A stretch of DNA of 64,000 nucleotides from CAVVAL01 sp963742725 (GCA_963742725.1 CAVUMX010000001.1:434001-498000); one strand, 5' to 3'. Positions 32,755 to 41,107 are shown, counted from the stretch's first letter. Numbers and translations are program-made. The notes: generated by a model from the letters alone, not told the origin.

Positions 32755-33747
32755 ATGGACATCCTTCAGAACGCCCTCAAGGCGCTGGTGGCGAAGGAGG
32801 CCGTGTACTACGCGCTCCTCGCGATCGGCCTCAATATCCAGTTCGGCTACGCCGGTCTGCTGAACTTCGGCCAGGTCGGGTTCGCGCTCGTCGGATCGTT
32901 CGGCGTCGCCGTGACCGTCGTCCAGCTCAGCGCGTCGTACTGGGTCGGCCTGCTCGCCGGCATCCTGGCCGCCGTCGTGCTCGCCCTGCTCCTCGGCGTA
33001 CCGACGCTGCGGCTGCGCGCCGACTACCTGGCCATCACCACGATCGCCGCCGCCGAGATCCTGCGGCTGGTGTTCCGCACCAACGCGCTGAACGACGTCA
33101 CGGGCGGCACCCAGGGCCTGTCCGGATTCAGCGACGACTTCTACGCGCTCAGCCCGTTCCCGCTCAGCGAGGTGTACCGGCCGCTCGGCATCCAGTTCCG
33201 CGGCCAGGAGGTGTGGGTCCTCACCGTCGGCTGGATCCTGGTGTTCCTCTGCATCCTGCTCGTGTGGCTGCTGATGCGCAGTCCGTGGGGCCGCGTCCAG
33301 AAGTCGATCCGCGAGGACGAGGACGCCGCCAGGGCGCTCGGCAAGAACGTCTACTGGTACAAGATGCAGGCGCTCATCCTCGGTGGCGTCATCGGCGCGC
33401 TCGGCGGCATCTTCGAGGCCACCGCGTCCCGCAGCGTCATCCCCGACACGTACGAGAACGCGGTGACGTTCTTCGCCTACGCCGCGCTCATCCTCGGCGG
33501 CACGGCGCGGGTGTTCGGCCCGGTCGTCGGCGCGATGATCTTCTGGTTCCTGTTCTCGGTCACCGAAGGCATCCTCAGCCGGCTGTCCGAGGGCGACGAC
33601 CCGATCATCTCCAGCGACCTCGTCGGCTCCCAGGGCATCGCGGCGATCCGGTTCATCCTGGTCGGCGTGGCGCTCATCCTGCTCATGAAGTACCGCCCGC
33701 AAGGGATCTTCGGCGACCGTAAGGAGGTGGCGCTCGATGCCCGCTGA
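32755..33747 (+). CDS. livM: Branched-chain amino-acid ABC permease (LivM)
   Basis: A 330-residue permease, the second membrane subunit of the importer. AIGLNIQFGYAGLLNFGQVGFALVGSF near the N-terminus and the EAA-like cytoplasmic loop GRVQKSIREDEDAARALGKNVYWYKMQALILGGVIGALGGIFEA are LivM hallmarks. About nine helices. It pairs with LivH in the membrane and is powered by LivG and LivF. Start ATG 32755 lies 4 bp after the livH stop; the 3' end overlaps livG by 11 bp. Confidence 0.93.
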   Translation: MDILQNALKALVAKEAVYYALLAIGLNIQFGYAGLLNFGQVGFALVGSFGVAVTVVQLSASYWVGLLAGILAAVVLALLLGVPTLRLRADYLAITTIAAAEILRLVFRTNALNDVTGGTQGLSGFSDDFYALSPFPLSEVYRPLGIQFRGQEVWVLTVGWILVFLCILLVWLLMRSPWGRVQKSIREDEDAARALGKNVYWYKMQALILGGVIGALGGIFEATASRSVIPDTYENAVTFFAYAALILGGTARVFGPVVGAMIFWFLFSVTEGILSRLSEGDDPIISSDLVGSQGIAAIRFILVGVALILLMKYRPQGIFGDRKEVALDAR

Positions 33748-34837
33748 CACGCCAGCACCGACCGCCACGGCAACGGGTGGCACGAGTGCCATGCCCGAGC
33801 CGGCCAGCGTGGTCGCCCAGAACCGGGCCGCGATCAAGGAACTCGAGTGGACGCCCGGCATCGCCAAGCCGGACCCGATCATGGTGGTCGACAAGCTCAC
33901 CCGGTCCTTCGGTGGCCTCAACGCGGTGTCCGTCGACCACCTCGAGGTCCAGCGCGGGGTCATCACCGGCCTGATCGGTCCGAACGGGGCCGGCAAGACC
34001 ACGCTGTTCAACCTGCTCACCGGGTTCGACAAGCCCAACACCGGTAGCTGGGAGTTCTACGACACCTGGGACGGCAGCGCCTGGAAGCCCCGGAGCCTCC
34101 GCGGCCTCGCCGCCCACAAGGTGGCGCGTAGCGGCGTCGTCCGGACGTTCCAGCTCACCAAGGCGCTCGCCAAGCTGACCGTGCTCGACAACATGAAGCT
34201 CGGCGCGGTCAGCCAGTCCGGCGAGCGGTTCCTGACGTCGCTGGTGCCGCCGCTGTGGCGCGCGCAGGAGAAGGCGATCGAGGCCAAGGCGATGGACCTG
34301 CTCGCCCGCTTCAAGCTCGACACGAAGAAGGACGACTTCGCCGGCACCCTGTCCGGCGGCCAGCGCAAGCTGCTGGAGATGGCCCGCGCGCTCATGACCG
34401 ATCCGAAGTGCGTCATGCTCGACGAGCCCATGGCCGGCGTCAACCCGGCGCTGACCCAGAGCCTGCTCGGCCACGTCAAGGACCTCCGCGAGCAGGGCAT
34501 GAGCGTGATCTTCGTCGAGCACGACATGGACGTGGTCAACGACATCAGCGACTGGGTCGTCGTGATGGCGCAGGGCAGCATCATCGCCGAGGGCCCGCCG
34601 TGGTCCATCGCGCAGAACAAGCAGGTCGTGGACGCCTACCTCGGCGCCCACCACGACCAGGCCCTCACGTTCGAGGAGGAGCAGGCGCAGATCGCCGCGG
34701 CCGAGGCGCACCTCGCCGCCGAAGCGGGCATCGACGCCGACATCCTCGTCGACCAGGCGACGGCCGCCGACGCCGAACTTGCCGCCGAGGCGGTACGCAG
34801 GGACGACACGCCTGAGGACGGAGGAAACAAGCGATGA
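33737..34837 (+). CDS. livG: Branched-chain amino-acid ABC ATPase (LivG) with terminal extensions
   Basis: A 366-residue ATPase. Walker A GPNGAGKTT at 81-89, signature LSGGQRKLLEMARALM, Walker B VMLDEPMAGVNP, switch VEHDMDVV. Typical LivG is about 250-270 residues; here about 45 extra residues precede the domain and about 60 Ala/Glu/Asp-rich residues follow it (EEEQAQIAAAEAHLAAEAG), possibly coiled. Start ATG 33737 overlaps livM by 11 bp; the stop overlaps livF (ATGA), so the four liv genes are translationally coupled. Confidence 0.92.
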   Translation: MPADTPAPTATATGGTSAMPEPASVVAQNRAAIKELEWTPGIAKPDPIMVVDKLTRSFGGLNAVSVDHLEVQRGVITGLIGPNGAGKTTLFNLLTGFDKPNTGSWEFYDTWDGSAWKPRSLRGLAAHKVARSGVVRTFQLTKALAKLTVLDNMKLGAVSQSGERFLTSLVPPLWRAQEKAIEAKAMDLLARFKLDTKKDDFAGTLSGGQRKLLEMARALMTDPKCVMLDEPMAGVNPALTQSLLGHVKDLREQGMSVIFVEHDMDVVNDISDWVVVMAQGSIIAEGPPWSIAQNKQVVDAYLGAHHDQALTFEEEQAQIAAAEAHLAAEAGIDADILVDQATAADAELAAEAVRRDDTPEDGGNKR

Positions 34838-35706
34838 CGACCTCAGACGACGACGCCCGCCCTTCGGCCGCCGGCGACGCCGATGCGCCGCTGGAGGTTG
34901 AGGAGGTTCCGCGCGAGGCTGTGCGGGCCGAGCTCAGCCCGGCCGAGCTGGCCGCCACCCGCGGGGAGCACGAGAAGCTCGCCACCCAGGCCCTCATGCG
35001 GGCCGACGAGCTCATCGCCGGCTACGTGCCCGGCGTGAACATCCTCAACAGCTGCGACTTCTACCTCAACGACGGCGAGCTGGTCGGCATCATCGGCCCG
35101 AACGGCGCCGGCAAGTCCACGCTGCTCAAGGCACTGTTCGGACTCATCCCCGTCCGCAGCGGCACCGTCAAGCTCCGTGGCGACGACATCACCTCGGCAC
35201 CGGCGCACGACCTGGTGTCCCGCGGCGTCGGCTTCGTACCGCAGACCAACAACGTGTTCCCCTCGCTCACCATCGAGGAGAACATGCAGATGGGCATCTA
35301 CCTGCGGTCGAAGAAGTTCGCCGAGCGGTTCGAGTTCGTCTCCGGCCTGTTCCCGCTCCTCGGGGAACGCCGCAAGACAAAGGCCGGTTCGCTCTCGGGC
35401 GGCGAGCGGCAGATGGTCGCCATGGGCCGCGCGCTGATGATGGAACCGAGCGTGCTGCTCCTCGACGAGCCGTCCGCCGGGCTCTCCCCCGTACTGCAGG
35501 ACGAGGTGTTCATCCGTTGCAAGCGGATCAACGCCACCGGCGTCTCGATCATCATGGTCGAGCAGAACGCCCGCCGGTGCCTCCAGATCTGCGACCGCGG
35601 CTACGTGCTCGACCAGGGCCGTAACGCGTACACGGACACCGGTGACAGCCTGATGAACGACCCGAAGGTCATCGAGCTCTACCTCGGGACCCTCGCCAAG
35701 GCCTGA
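34834..35706 (+). CDS. livF: Branched-chain amino-acid ABC ATPase (LivF)
   Basis: A 290-residue ATPase, second nucleotide-binding subunit. Walker A GPNGAGKST at 88-96, RGVGFVPQTNNVFPSLTIEENM (Q-loop), signature LSGGERQMVAMGRALM, Walker B LLLDEPSAGLSP, switch MVEQNARR. About 50 residues of acidic extension precede the domain, as in actinobacterial relatives. Start overlaps the livG stop by 4 bp. A 15-bp terminator hairpin follows the stop, closing the operon. Confidence 0.93.
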   Translation: MTTSDDDARPSAAGDADAPLEVEEVPREAVRAELSPAELAATRGEHEKLATQALMRADELIAGYVPGVNILNSCDFYLNDGELVGIIGPNGAGKSTLLKALFGLIPVRSGTVKLRGDDITSAPAHDLVSRGVGFVPQTNNVFPSLTIEENMQMGIYLRSKKFAERFEFVSGLFPLLGERRKTKAGSLSGGERQMVAMGRALMMEPSVLLLDEPSAGLSPVLQDEVFIRCKRINATGVSIIMVEQNARRCLQICDRGYVLDQGRNAYTDTGDSLMNDPKVIELYLGTLAKA

Positions 35707-35720
35707 CCCGCCTGACGCCC

Positions 35721-35755
35721 AAGGGGGTGGCCGCCGATCCGGCGGCCACCCCCTT
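35721..35755. terminator. Terminator hairpin after livF
   Basis: AAGGGGGTGGCCGCC (35721-35735) and GGCGGCCACCCCCTT (35741-35755), 5-nt GATCC loop, 14 bp after the livF stop. Confidence 0.8.
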
Positions 35756-35776
35756 CGTCATGTCCCTGGGCGGCCC

Positions 35777-35848
35777 GCGAAGCGCGGGTGGCCGGCGGTT
35801 CGCGAAGCGCGGGTCGGCGGTTCGCGAAGCGCGGGTGGCCGGCAGTTC
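35777..35848. repeat. Three imperfect tandem repeats (GCGAAGCGCGGGT units)
   Basis: Units of 25, 22 and 25 bp at 35777-35801, 35802-35823 and 35824-35848, each with GCGAAGCGCGGGT. They lie in the 384-bp gene-free stretch 35707-36090, between two terminators. Confidence 0.75.
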
Positions 35849-35850
35849 CC

Positions 35851-35891
35851 ACCGGTCGGATCGTGAAGCCAGGGTTCACGATCCGACCGGT
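35851..35891. repeat. Dispersed palindrome family I, copy B (perfect 17-bp arms)
   Basis: ACCGGTCGGATCGTGAA (35851-35867) and its exact complement (35875-35891) around GCCAGGG. It is the best-preserved member and shares the ACCGGT outer arm with the copy at 5281. It lies between the convergent livF and binding-protein genes. Confidence 0.8.
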
Positions 35892-35895
35892 CGCA

Positions 35896-36036
35896 GGGGC
35901 CGCCGGGCGGGGCGCGCCGGGCGGGGCGCGTCGGCCCGGGGCGCGTCGGCGGCCCGGGGCGGCCGGGCAGGCGCGGGGCGCGTCGGGCAGGCCGCCGCGC
36001 CGGGCCGGGCCCGGCGGGCCGAAGGGGCCGGACATG
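35896..36036. repeat. GC-rich low-complexity stretch
   Basis: Degenerate CGGGCGGGGCGCG-type repeats fill the remaining gap up to the next terminator. No gene is supported here. Confidence 0.6.
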
Positions 36037-36038
36037 CC

Positions 36039-36072
36039 GAGGGGCCCGGTGGCCGAAGCCACCGGGCCCCTC
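36039..36072 (-). terminator. Terminator hairpin of the binding-protein gene
   Basis: GAGGGGCCCGGTGGC (36039-36053) and its exact complement (36058-36072) with a CGAA tetraloop, 18 bp past the stop at 36091. Confidence 0.8.
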
Positions 36073-36090
36073 GTGGGACTAGCTGTCAGC

Positions 36091-37413
36091 TCAGCGCTTC
36101 GGGCCGATGGCCTGCTCGTTGAGCTGCTTGATGATGGTCGCCGACTCGTCGAAGCCGATGACCACGACACCGTCCGGGTTGAGCTGCTTGACAGCGCCGA
36201 TCTCGGAGCTGAAGTCAGTCGCCTTGGGGTCGTAGATCTTCTTGACGATCGAGTCGGACTTGATGCCGGCCGCTTCCAGGTTCTTGACCAGGTTGTCGGC
36301 GAGGCCGGTGCCGTACGCGTCGTTCAGGACGAGGATGCCGAGCTTCTTGGCGCCGTCCTGGATGATCGCGTCGGCGAGCGCCCGGGCCTGCAGCGTGTCC
36401 GGCGGGGCCGTACGGAAGTACAGGCCCTTGTCGTTGTACGTCGTGAACTTGTCCGACGTGTTGGCCGGGGAGATCTCGACGACGCCGGCACTGGTGATCT
36501 TGTCGATCACCTTGAGGCTGACGCTGGACGACGCGGCGCCGATGATCACGGCGACGCCGGCCTGGAGGTGCTTGTCGACGGTGCCGGAGGCGATGTCGGT
36601 GGCGGCGTCGCTGGAGTCGCCGTTCAGGACGGTGACCGGCTGGCCGCCGACGCCAGTGGCGGCGTTGACGTCACGCTTGGCAAGCTCGACACCCGCGAAC
36701 TCGGGCGGGCCGAGGAAGGCGAGCGATCCGGTCTGCGGCAGCAGGGTGCCGATCTTGAGCGGGCCGCCGGCGAACGCCTGGGTCTGCGGCGGGGCCGTGA
36801 CCGTCTTGGTGCTGGCGTTGGCCTCGTCACCGGCGAGGACGAACTCCGTCTTCGCCGTGTCGAGCTTGTTGTCGGTGCCGAACTGCAGGATGCCGAAGCT
36901 GGCCCGGGCGGGCTCACCCGCGTCGGTGAACGACAGCGGACCGGTCACGCCGTCGTAGTCGACGTCCTTGCCGGCCTTGACCAGGGCGAGGCACGCCTTG
37001 TAGTCGGTGCACTTCTCGCCACCGGCGGTCACGGCGTTGATGTACTTGCCGATCTCGGTGCCCTTGCTGCTGCGGCCGGTCTCGGCGGCGAGCGCCGAGA
37101 TGATCACCGCGTCATAGGACTCACCGGCGTAGTTGAAGTCCTTCAGGGCCTTGTCGACCTCGAGAAGACGCTTCTCGAAGTCGTCCTGGAGGTCAGTGAG
37201 CGGCGTGGTGCCACGCATGCCGGCGAGAGCGCCCTGGTCGGTGAACTTCTCACCGAGAGCGTTACCCATGTTGCCGTCGACACCGTAGACCTTGACCTGC
37301 TTCTTGCTGTCGCCGGAGCCGGTGTCCGAGCCACCGTCATCGCCGCAGGCGCTTGCCGCGAGCAGCACCGCGGACGCGACGGCAACAGCACGCACGAGCC
37401 TGCGCTGAGCCAT
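36091..37413 (-). CDS. Branched-chain amino-acid ABC substrate-binding lipoprotein
   Basis: A 440-residue type I periplasmic-binding protein (LivK-like). The signal peptide ends LLAASAC with lipid-modified Cys23 and an acidic Gly/Asp linker follows. LKIGTLLPQTGSLAFLGPPEFAGVELAKRDVNAATGVGG (about 240 onward) is the classic start of a Peripla_BP_6 lobe, preceded by a region KVYGVDGNMG...YAGESYDAVIISALAAETG that resembles the second lobe, so the lobes look permuted or duplicated relative to the usual order. It delivers amino acids to the livHMGF importer but is transcribed towards it from its own promoter. ATG 37413 has AAGGAG 6 bp upstream. Substrate is a guess from context. Confidence 0.85.
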   Translation of the reverse strand: MAQRRLVRAVAVASAVLLAASACGDDGGSDTGSGDSKKQVKVYGVDGNMGNALGEKFTDQGALAGMRGTTPLTDLQDDFEKRLLEVDKALKDFNYAGESYDAVIISALAAETGRSSKGTEIGKYINAVTAGGEKCTDYKACLALVKAGKDVDYDGVTGPLSFTDAGEPARASFGILQFGTDNKLDTAKTEFVLAGDEANASTKTVTAPPQTQAFAGGPLKIGTLLPQTGSLAFLGPPEFAGVELAKRDVNAATGVGGQPVTVLNGDSSDAATDIASGTVDKHLQAGVAVIIGAASSSVSLKVIDKITSAGVVEISPANTSDKFTTYNDKGLYFRTAPPDTLQARALADAIIQDGAKKLGILVLNDAYGTGLADNLVKNLEAAGIKSDSIVKKIYDPKATDFSSEIGAVKQLNPDGVVVIGFDESATIIKQLNEQAIGPKR

Positions 37414-37529
37414 GCATATCTCCTTGATTGACCACAACCGAACACCGGACGACGCTCGGTCCCCTTGGTGTGTTGGACGTTAGTGCCTGCGGGCAGGGTC
37501 ATGACGCCCTGAGTCCCGCTCGTGACCGT

Positions 37530-37542
37530 GTCGTAATACGAC
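37530..37542. promoter_or_regulatory. Palindrome GTCGTA-A-TACGAC upstream of binding-protein gene
   Basis: A perfect 6-1-6 inverted repeat about 117 bp before the binding-protein start and 18 bp past the pdtaR stop. It could be an operator; no regulator is assigned. Confidence 0.3.
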
Positions 37543-37559
37543 TAGCGTCAAAGCCGAGG

Positions 37560-38153
37560 TCAGCGACCGGACGAACCCGCCAAACCTTCCAGAACGGTGT
37601 TGGCGATGGCGCGCATCGAGGTGCGGCGGTCCATGGCGGTGCGCTGGATCCAGCGGAATGCCTCAGGTTCGGACATGCCCTGCTCCATGAGGATGCCCTT
37701 GGCGCGTTCGACGGCCTTGCGGGTCTCCAGGCGTTCGGTGAGGTCGGAGACCTCGGTTTCGAGCGCGACGATCTCGGAGAACCGGGACGCGGCCATCTCG
37801 ATCGTCGGGAGCAGGTCCTTCTTCTGGAACGGCTTGACGAGGTAGGCCATGGCGCCGGCGGCCCGGGCACGTTCGACGAGGTCCCGCTGGCTGAACGCGG
37901 TGAGGATCACGACCGGCGCGATCCGGGCTCCGGCGATCCGCTCGGCGGCGGCGATACCGTCCATGACGGGCATCTTGACGTCGAGGATCACGAGGTCGGG
38001 ACGCAGTTCCTCGGCGAGGCGCACGGCGGTCTCGCCGTCGCCGGCCTCGCCGACCACGTCGTACCCCTCCTCCTGCAGCATCTCCGAGAGGTCGAGGCGG
38101 ATGAGCGCCTCGTCCTCCGCGATGAGCACGCGGCGGGCTGGGGCCTCGGACAC
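37560..38153 (-). CDS. pdtaR: ANTAR-domain response regulator (PdtaR-like)
   Basis: A 197-residue regulator that acts on RNA: ANTAR proteins bind paired hairpins in nascent mRNA and prevent termination. The receiver domain has ED at 13-14, phospho-acceptor Asp58 in LVILDVKMPVMDG, and LVKPFQKKDL with the conserved Lys. The ANTAR domain follows a short coiled region at about 138-193 (ETRKAVERAKGILMEQGMSEPEAFRWIQRTAM). Start GTG 38153 has GAGGAGG 4 bp upstream; the frame reads on upstream but antisense to the lipoprotein gene. From memory it matches Rv1626 in gene order (pyk, tesB, pdtaR, polA, rpsA). No partner histidine kinase is adjacent. Confidence 0.93.
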   Translation of the reverse strand: MSEAPARRVLIAEDEALIRLDLSEMLQEEGYDVVGEAGDGETAVRLAEELRPDLVILDVKMPVMDGIAAAERIAGARIAPVVILTAFSQRDLVERARAAGAMAYLVKPFQKKDLLPTIEMAASRFSEIVALETEVSDLTERLETRKAVERAKGILMEQGMSEPEAFRWIQRTAMDRRTSMRAIANTVLEGLAGSSGR

Positions 38154-38283
38154 GTGGCCTCCTCGTCGTCCTCGCGCGGCACCAGCCGCAGATCGTCGCC
38201 GAACGGGAAGCCTACCGGGATCGCGTCCGGCAGGTTCTCCGACTACCAGGATCGCCCTCGTACTCGCTGTTAGCGTGGCTGTC

Positions 38284-39135
38284 ATGCGGGGTCGATCGAG
38301 GTGGACGGCCGTGGCCGCGGTGGCCGTGTGTGTCCTCGCCGCCTGTGACAAATCGGCGGATACCACGGCGCCGAGCACCCCCGAGGCCGGCGTGCACCTG
38401 GCCGAGCCGCTCCTGCAGGACCGTCTCGACGCCACCCGCCGCCTGCTCACGGTCCCCCTCACCAACGGCGGCCCCGGCGACGCGCAGGTGAAGAGCATCC
38501 AGCTCGTCGCGCCGCACTTCGCGCAGGTGCCGCCGACCGTCGTCGACGGGACACTGGAGCCCGGGCGGCAGATCAACTTCTCCATCGCGTACGGGAAAGC
38601 GCGGTGCGACGCCAAAGACGGCGCCGTGACACTGGTGCTCGCCACGGGCGCCGGGGAGAAGCGCCTCGACGTACCCCGTCCGGTGAAGATCCTGGACCGG
38701 CTCCGCGCGCTCGAATGCGACCAGGACCGGCTCGCGGCGGCGTTCACCGTGGCGTGGGACGGCGCGTGGACCCAGGTACCGGCGTCCGGCGGCGCGGACC
38801 GGCTCCGGGGCGCGCTGCGCCTGACCCGCACCGGTGACGAGGCCGTCGAGGTCACCGACCTGGCCGGCAGCGTCCTGTTCGACCTCGACACCGTGCCGCC
38901 GGGCCGCGATCCCGCCGGGCGGCTCGACGGCGACAACCGGACGGCGGAGGTGCCCGTCGAGATCGCCGTCCGCCTGTGTCACAAGCACGGGCTGACCGAG
39001 GCCAAGCGGATCTTCGAGTACACGCTGTACGCCCGGCTCGGCGCCGGCGACCCCGTCTACCGCACGATCATCCCGCCGCCGGAGGCCCAGCAGCGGATCC
39101 TCGCCCTGCTCAAGACCTGCCCCAGGGAGGAATAG
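38284..39135 (+). CDS. Predicted lipoprotein of unknown function
   Basis: A 283-residue protein with a signal peptide and lipobox VLAAC (Cys21). After the Ser/Thr/Pro linker, a beta-rich domain (RRLLTVPLTNGGPGDAQVKSIQLVAPHF, then VPRPVKILDRLRALECDQDRLAAAFTVAW) resembles no family I can name with confidence. Four cysteines could form disulfides outside the cell. ATG 38284 is preceded by TAGCGT ending 7 bp upstream, the leaderless pattern, with no Shine-Dalgarno. Divergent from pdtaR, 130 bp apart. Confidence 0.75.
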   Translation: MRGRSRWTAVAAVAVCVLAACDKSADTTAPSTPEAGVHLAEPLLQDRLDATRRLLTVPLTNGGPGDAQVKSIQLVAPHFAQVPPTVVDGTLEPGRQINFSIAYGKARCDAKDGAVTLVLATGAGEKRLDVPRPVKILDRLRALECDQDRLAAAFTVAWDGAWTQVPASGGADRLRGALRLTRTGDEAVEVTDLAGSVLFDLDTVPPGRDPAGRLDGDNRTAEVPVEIAVRLCHKHGLTEAKRIFEYTLYARLGAGDPVYRTIIPPPEAQQRILALLKTCPREE

Positions 39136-39187
39136 GGTCCGTCCGCAATCGGGTGGCCGGCAGCGATAAGCTGGGTGCGCCCATCCG

Positions 39188-39270
39188 GCCGGGATGGAGG
39201 AACGGCAGACTCGGACGCCTCAAAAGCGTCTGCCCGAAAGGGCGTGCGGGTTCGAATCCCGCTCCCGGCA
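39188..39270 (+). tRNA. tRNA-Leu (anticodon CAA)
   Basis: Acceptor arms GCCGGGA (39188-39194) and TCCCGGC (39263-39269) with discriminator A. The anticodon stem GACGC/GCGTC encloses CTCAAAA, giving anticodon CAA (reads UUG). A long variable arm GCCC-GAAA-GGGC is the class II mark of tRNA-Leu, and GTTCGAATC is the T loop. The CCA end is not fully encoded (CCC follows). Confidence 0.95.
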
Positions 39271-39323
39271 CCCCACCGTTAACTCACTCGCTGGCCGCCG
39301 CCCGCTCCCCGATACTCAGCGTC

Positions 39324-39818
39324 ATGTCGCGAGAGAACGTGCTGGCCCGAGTGGAAGCCGATATTGCCCGATCTGACTACGAGCGGGCGAAGAACCGGCT
39401 CCGCACGGTGCTGCGCGACGCACCGGCGGATCTCGACATCCGGGAGCGGCTCGCTGCGGTGTACCGCCGCGCGGGCAATCCGGTCGAGGCCGGGCGGTGG
39501 AGCTTCCTCGGCGACCAGGTCGACCACGAGCAGGCGGCGTTCGTCCGGGCCTACCCCGATCCGTGGCTGCGTCTGCGCGTGCTCGGCTGGGCCGGCGCGA
39601 TCGAGGACGCGCCCGCTCCCGCTGCCGAGCGGCTCCGGTCGCTCGCGGCGGCGGTCGACGGACCGGCGAAGGTCCACTGGCACGAGGACGCGGCGCCCAC
39701 GAACTATCCGCGGGAACGGACCAGCGCGCTGGACGTGCTGGCGATCGCGATCGGGCTGGCAGCGTTCGTGCTGGCCGGCCTCGGCCTCGTGACGGTCGTC
39801 CGCTGGGTCGTGTTCTAG
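39324..39818 (+). CDS. DUF6584-like protein with TPR-like N-terminus and C-terminal membrane anchor
   Basis: A 164-residue protein. The first 75 residues (VLARVEADIARSDYERAKNRLRTVLRDAPADLDIRERLAAVYRRAGNPVEAGRWSFL) form paired helices like a tetratricopeptide unit; LDVLAIAIGLAAFVLAGLGLVTVVRWVVF at the end is one helix, so it is tail-anchored. The sequence pattern matches small actinobacterial proteins I know as DUF6584. No function is known. Its stop is 1 bp from the stop of the convergent VapC remnant. Confidence 0.7.
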   Translation: MSRENVLARVEADIARSDYERAKNRLRTVLRDAPADLDIRERLAAVYRRAGNPVEAGRWSFLGDQVDHEQAAFVRAYPDPWLRLRVLGWAGAIEDAPAPAAERLRSLAAAVDGPAKVHWHEDAAPTNYPRERTSALDVLAIAIGLAAFVLAGLGLVTVVRWVVF

Positions 39819-39819
39819 G

Positions 39820-40203
39820 TCAGTCGGCGGCGAACGGGTTCAATGTCCGGACGCCGGTGCTCTCGAAGTGCTTGACGTTGCGTGTCACGACCGTCCAGCC
39901 GCGTACCCGCGCGGTCGCCGCGATGAGTCCGTCCGCCATGGACACCGGATCGCGGGCGTCGAGCTGGCCCCATTCCTCCGCCTCGGCGAAGCCGCTTTTC
40001 GTGGCGGCGAGCCAGGCCTCGTACCGGGCGGCCTGCCGGTGGTCGCCGCGCCGTTGCAGCAGGGCGATGCCGCGCTGGATCTCGCCGATCGTCACCACGC
40101 TCAGATACAGGTCTTCGGCGGGGACGGACGCGAACCATTCGACGACGCCACGATCAGGCGACGGCCGCCGCCACTCCGAGAGGACGTTGGTATCGAGTAG
40201 ATT
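39820..40203 (-). pseudogene. VapC-type PIN-domain toxin without a start codon
   Basis: Read in frame from 40203, this strand encodes about 127 residues with a complete PIN domain. It begins NLLDTNVLSEWRRPSP (first catalytic Asp), then VVTIGEIQRGI (Glu), SMADGLIAATA (Asp), VTRNVKHF and a normal C-terminus NPFAAD. But the codon before the first Asn is TAG, the stop of tesB, and no ATG, GTG or TTG occurs before the catalytic Asp. The first GTG (40098 region) would give a protein lacking it. No antitoxin gene is present. It is therefore probably a remnant joined to tesB by a deletion. Alternatively it is expressed by unusual reinitiation after tesB. Confidence 0.75.
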
Positions 40204-41082
40204 CTAGCGGTTGGGGACGGGGCGGAGCAGGCCCTCCTGGACCACGGTCGCGATATGGCGACCGTCCCGGGCGAAGAACTTGCCTGTCGCCAGGCCCCGC
40301 GCTCCCGAGGCGGACGGGCTCTCGCAGTCGTAGAGGAACCAGTCGTCGGCGCGGAACGGGCGGTGGAACCAGACGGCGTGGTCGAGGCTGGCACCGGCGA
40401 ACCCGCCCGGCCCCCAGACGGCGCCGTGGGTCGACAGGACCGAGTCGAGCAGCGTCAGGTCGCTGGCATACGTGAGCGCGCAGGCGTGCAGCATCGGGTC
40501 GTCGGGCAGCTTGCCGTCCGCGCGCATCCACACGCGCTGGCGCGGTTCGGCGGGCCGGTCGCCGCGCGCGACCCAGCCGGGGCTGCCGACGTACCGCAGG
40601 TCGATGGGGCGCGGGATCTTCGCGAAGATGCCCATCCGGTCGCCGAGGTCGGCGATCTGCTCGGCCATCGTCCCGAGTTCGTCGGGGCCGGGGACGTCCG
40701 GCATCTCGTCCTGGTGGTCGAGGCCGTCGGCGGCCTCCTGGAAGGACGCCGACAGGAAGAAGATCGCCTTGCCCCGCTGGGTGGCGACGACGCGGCGGGT
40801 GGTGAACGACCGTCCGTCGCGGACCGTCTCGACGCTGTACAGGATCGGGATCGACGGGTCGCCGGGCCGGATGAAGTACGAGTGCAGCGAGTGGACGAAC
40901 CGGTCAGCCGGCACCGTGCGACCGGCGGCGACCAGGGCCTGCCCGGCTACCTGGCCGCCGAACACCCGCTGCGGGGACAGCTCGGGGCTGCGTCCGCGGT
41001 AGAGGTTCACCTCGATCTGTTCGAGGTCGAGCAGATCGACGAGATGGTCGACGGCGCCCTGGCCGGCAAGGAAGTCAGTCAC
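40204..41082 (-). CDS. tesB: Acyl-CoA thioesterase II
   Basis: A 292-residue double-hotdog thioesterase hydrolysing medium- and long-chain acyl-CoA. Segments RVFGGQVAGQALVAAGRTV, RFVHSLHSYFIRPGDPSIPILYSVE and RRVVATQRGKAIFFLSASFQ mark the first hotdog; LTYASDLTLLDSVL (catalytic Asp) and LDHAVWFHRPFRADDWFLYDCESPSASGARGLATG mark the second. GTG 41082 lies 25 bp after the pyk stop, so pyk-tesB form an operon; from memory the same order exists in Mycobacterium. Its stop directly abuts the vapC frame. Confidence 0.93.
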   Translation of the reverse strand: MTDFLAGQGAVDHLVDLLDLEQIEVNLYRGRSPELSPQRVFGGQVAGQALVAAGRTVPADRFVHSLHSYFIRPGDPSIPILYSVETVRDGRSFTTRRVVATQRGKAIFFLSASFQEAADGLDHQDEMPDVPGPDELGTMAEQIADLGDRMGIFAKIPRPIDLRYVGSPGWVARGDRPAEPRQRVWMRADGKLPDDPMLHACALTYASDLTLLDSVLSTHGAVWGPGGFAGASLDHAVWFHRPFRADDWFLYDCESPSASGARGLATGKFFARDGRHIATVVQEGLLRPVPNR

Positions 41083-41107
41083 GGTATGTCAGGTTACTCG
41101 CCGGTAA

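Noticed and set aside
39820..40098. A 92-residue protein starting at GTG 40098
   Set aside because: It would lack the first PIN catalytic Asp, which is encoded upstream in the same frame; the longer reading as a start-less remnant explains the sequence better.
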